From: Conidiobolus incongruus B7586
Lineage: Eukaryota; Entomophthoromycota; Entomophthoromycetes; Entomophthorales; Conidiobolaceae
Length of the DNA stretch: 10,811 nucleotides
NCBI GenBank assembly: GCA_000697335.1
Contig: JNEM01009223.1
Location: 1 to 10,811 of the forward strand
Reading direction: 5' to 3'
Shown here: piece by piece, positions 9,478 to 10,811 of the stretch
Numbering within the stretch: position 1 is the stretch's first letter
Layout: every line of letters begins with the position of its first letter
Translations under genes and position numbers: made by a program
Notes under the pieces: model-generated
What the model saw: the letters and a program-made list of their open reading frames with translations, nothing else
Told to the model about the DNA's origin: nothing
Databases searched by the model: none

Positions 9478-9875
9478 AATATTTATTGATTTTGAATTTC
9501 AAAAGATTCTTATTATTAAAAATACAAAGTAATACTTAAAATAATTATAATTATATAAGTTATAATCTAATGAATATATTAAATATGATAGCTTTTTTTA
9601 ATTATTTTAATTAGAAAATTTTATATAATTTTAACTATATATATATTCTAAAATTTCACATAAAATAATAATATTTTTGAAAGTTTTATTAAGAAAATCA
9701 ATTAAAAATTATTTTATTTGAAAAATTAATATTAAACTTATATTATATTCTTATCTAATTATTAAACATATATTTTTACTTATTAAATTAATTTACTTAT
9801 AATTTACTAAATATTTTGTTTTTATTTAAATATAATTATCCTTATTTTAATTTATAAAAACTATTCTTTTTTAGT
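9478..9875. other. AT-rich spacer between two relics
   Basis: About 400 bases at close to 10% GC. The right terminal repeat of the mariner relic would be expected in its first part, but I could not match it to a left partner. Nothing else is recognised. Confidence 0.4.
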
Positions 9876-10455
9876 ATTGCAATCCAATATATTATATCAG
9901 TAATTTTTCAAGGTATTATTAATTAAGGTGATTAGGTTATCTATTTTTGATTAAGTAATTAACCTTGTATTAATAGTTTATATTTTATTTTTACTAACCA
10001 ATAATATCTTATTTTGATAAAATAAATTATTTTTTTTAAAGACCTGATTATTATTATATTTAATATCAATAATATTATAAATAGTCCTTTTGTTTAAAAT
10101 AATATTTTTAAGTGAAATATCTGATTTAAACACTAAATAAACAATTTATTAGTAATAAAATTAAGACAGATTGAATAATATAAAGCTAGCTTTTACTATC
10201 TCTATCTAAGTTAAAAGAAAAGTCAAATATTGCTTTGTTTAGAAATATATTCTTTTATGTTTTATCTTAGATTATACTTTATGTGATAATAATAACTAAC
10301 AAACTATTTAGATTTATTATTAGACTAAACCTGTAATTTATTTATAAAGCATTAATTCTTACTTATATAGTATGTCTTGTTAACAATAAAGATAAGCATT
10401 ATAATATATTACATGAGTTAAATAAAGAAGTATTATTAAAAGGGCTCAATATCTA
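9876..10455 (+). pseudogene. Coding-like relic of an unidentified element
   Basis: From 9876 to about 10290 a single plus-strand frame keeps a protein-like mix of residues, interrupted by a number of breaks; YKASFYYLYL (10180-10209) is its best-kept part. A second open stretch of 39 codons at 10337-10453, in another frame, includes NNKDKHYNILHELNKE. I recognise neither. Their position between the mariner relic and the right 35-base repeat suggests mobile-element origin. They could be parts of one decayed element or two, and in such AT-rich DNA part of the apparent coding texture may be chance. A helicase reading was considered and not supported. Confidence 0.3.
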
Positions 10456-10557
10456 GAAGGAAATAATCTTAATATATATATATAATTAACTTATAATAAA
10501 GATCCTTTATAAATTATATTTTATTTTATAAATTATCAACACTTAAGTTTAATATGA

Positions 10558-10592
10558 TATAATTATCCCAATTTCTAATATTAGGATAATAT
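10558..10592 (+). repeat. 35-base repeat, right copy
   Basis: This copy matches 316-350 at 31 of 35 positions in direct orientation and keeps the TTATCC/GGATAA hairpin. All four differences are transitions that replace G by A or C by T in this copy. It lies inside the most AT-rich part of the window, just after the unidentified relic, and could mark the end of an element there. The family is unknown. Confidence 0.6.
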
Positions 10593-10811
10593 AACCTATT
10601 ATTAATTCATTTTCCTTTAAAACTAAATATAAATAAAATAAGTTATTTAATTTATCATAATAATTAATATTCATTTATAAATAGAATGTTTATATATTAA
10701 AATTTATAAAAAAATTATGATAGTTTAATATATTAATTTGTCTGTTAATAAAGAATTATATCAAGGGATTTATAATTCATTTATTATGATAATTTATTAT
10801 AAATAATTTAA
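10593..10811. other. AT-rich DNA at the window edge
   Basis: About 220 bases with no recognisable gene, RNA or repeat. Any element bounded by the preceding repeat may continue beyond the window. Confidence 0.4.

Noticed and set aside
9876-10080. RecQ-like helicase remnant
   Set aside because: A few residues could be lined up with helicase motifs, but spacing differs by several residues and the P-loop is not visible.
1-10811. CRISPR array, rRNA or mitochondrial DNA
   Set aside because: No regularly spaced repeats and no rRNA-like blocks were seen; the AT-rich parts could suggest mitochondrial DNA, but a spliceosomal intron and a nuclear exocyst gene rule this out.

Overview
The window looks like nuclear DNA of an AT-rich fungus. 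The clearest gene encodes the exocyst subunit Sec6. It is split by a 52-base GT-AG intron with a perfect TACTAAC branch site. The standard genetic code reads cleanly through both genes. Intergenic DNA is roughly 20% GC and falls to about 10% in parts of the right third. An early-diverging lineage such as the Entomophthoromycotina (Conidiobolus-like) would fit the composition and short intron, but this is a guess from style, not from a database match.

Layout from left to right. 1-1240 is AT-rich and gene-free, with one copy (316-350) of a 35-base repeat. 1371-1462 is a promoter with a CCAAT box and a TATA box. It serves an intronless 295-residue gene at 1560-2447 that I do not recognise; its N-terminus carries a PPxY motif. 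2448-3534 is its 3' region and AT-rich spacer. 3580-3790 is a sharp GC island (about 52% GC, rich in CpG). 3840-4125 holds a broken coding-like remnant on the minus strand, tentatively a retroelement fossil. 4208-4568 is a pair of long imperfect inverted repeats around an AT-rich core (MITE-like). 5080-7477 is sec6.

Beyond sec6 the DNA becomes an AT desert that hides decayed mobile DNA. A relic of a mariner-family (DD34D) transposase can be read at about 8606-9477. Its helix-turn-helix, the second and third catalytic aspartates with the right 34-residue spacing, and a C-terminal block are recognisable despite many stops. A second coding-like relic of unknown family follows at 9876-10455. A second copy of the 35-base repeat (10558-10592) differs from the first at four positions, all of them G-to-A or C-to-T. 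This pattern suggests that repeats here decay by cytosine deamination, perhaps by a RIP-like process.

The two intact genes share no evident pathway. Sec6 acts in vesicle tethering at the plasma membrane. The other protein could be a substrate or adaptor of a WW-domain ubiquitin ligase, but only the PPxY motif supports that. I found no RNA genes, CRISPR arrays or clearly new multi-gene system. The most interesting signals are the RIP-like decay, the GC island and the unrecognised conserved-looking protein.
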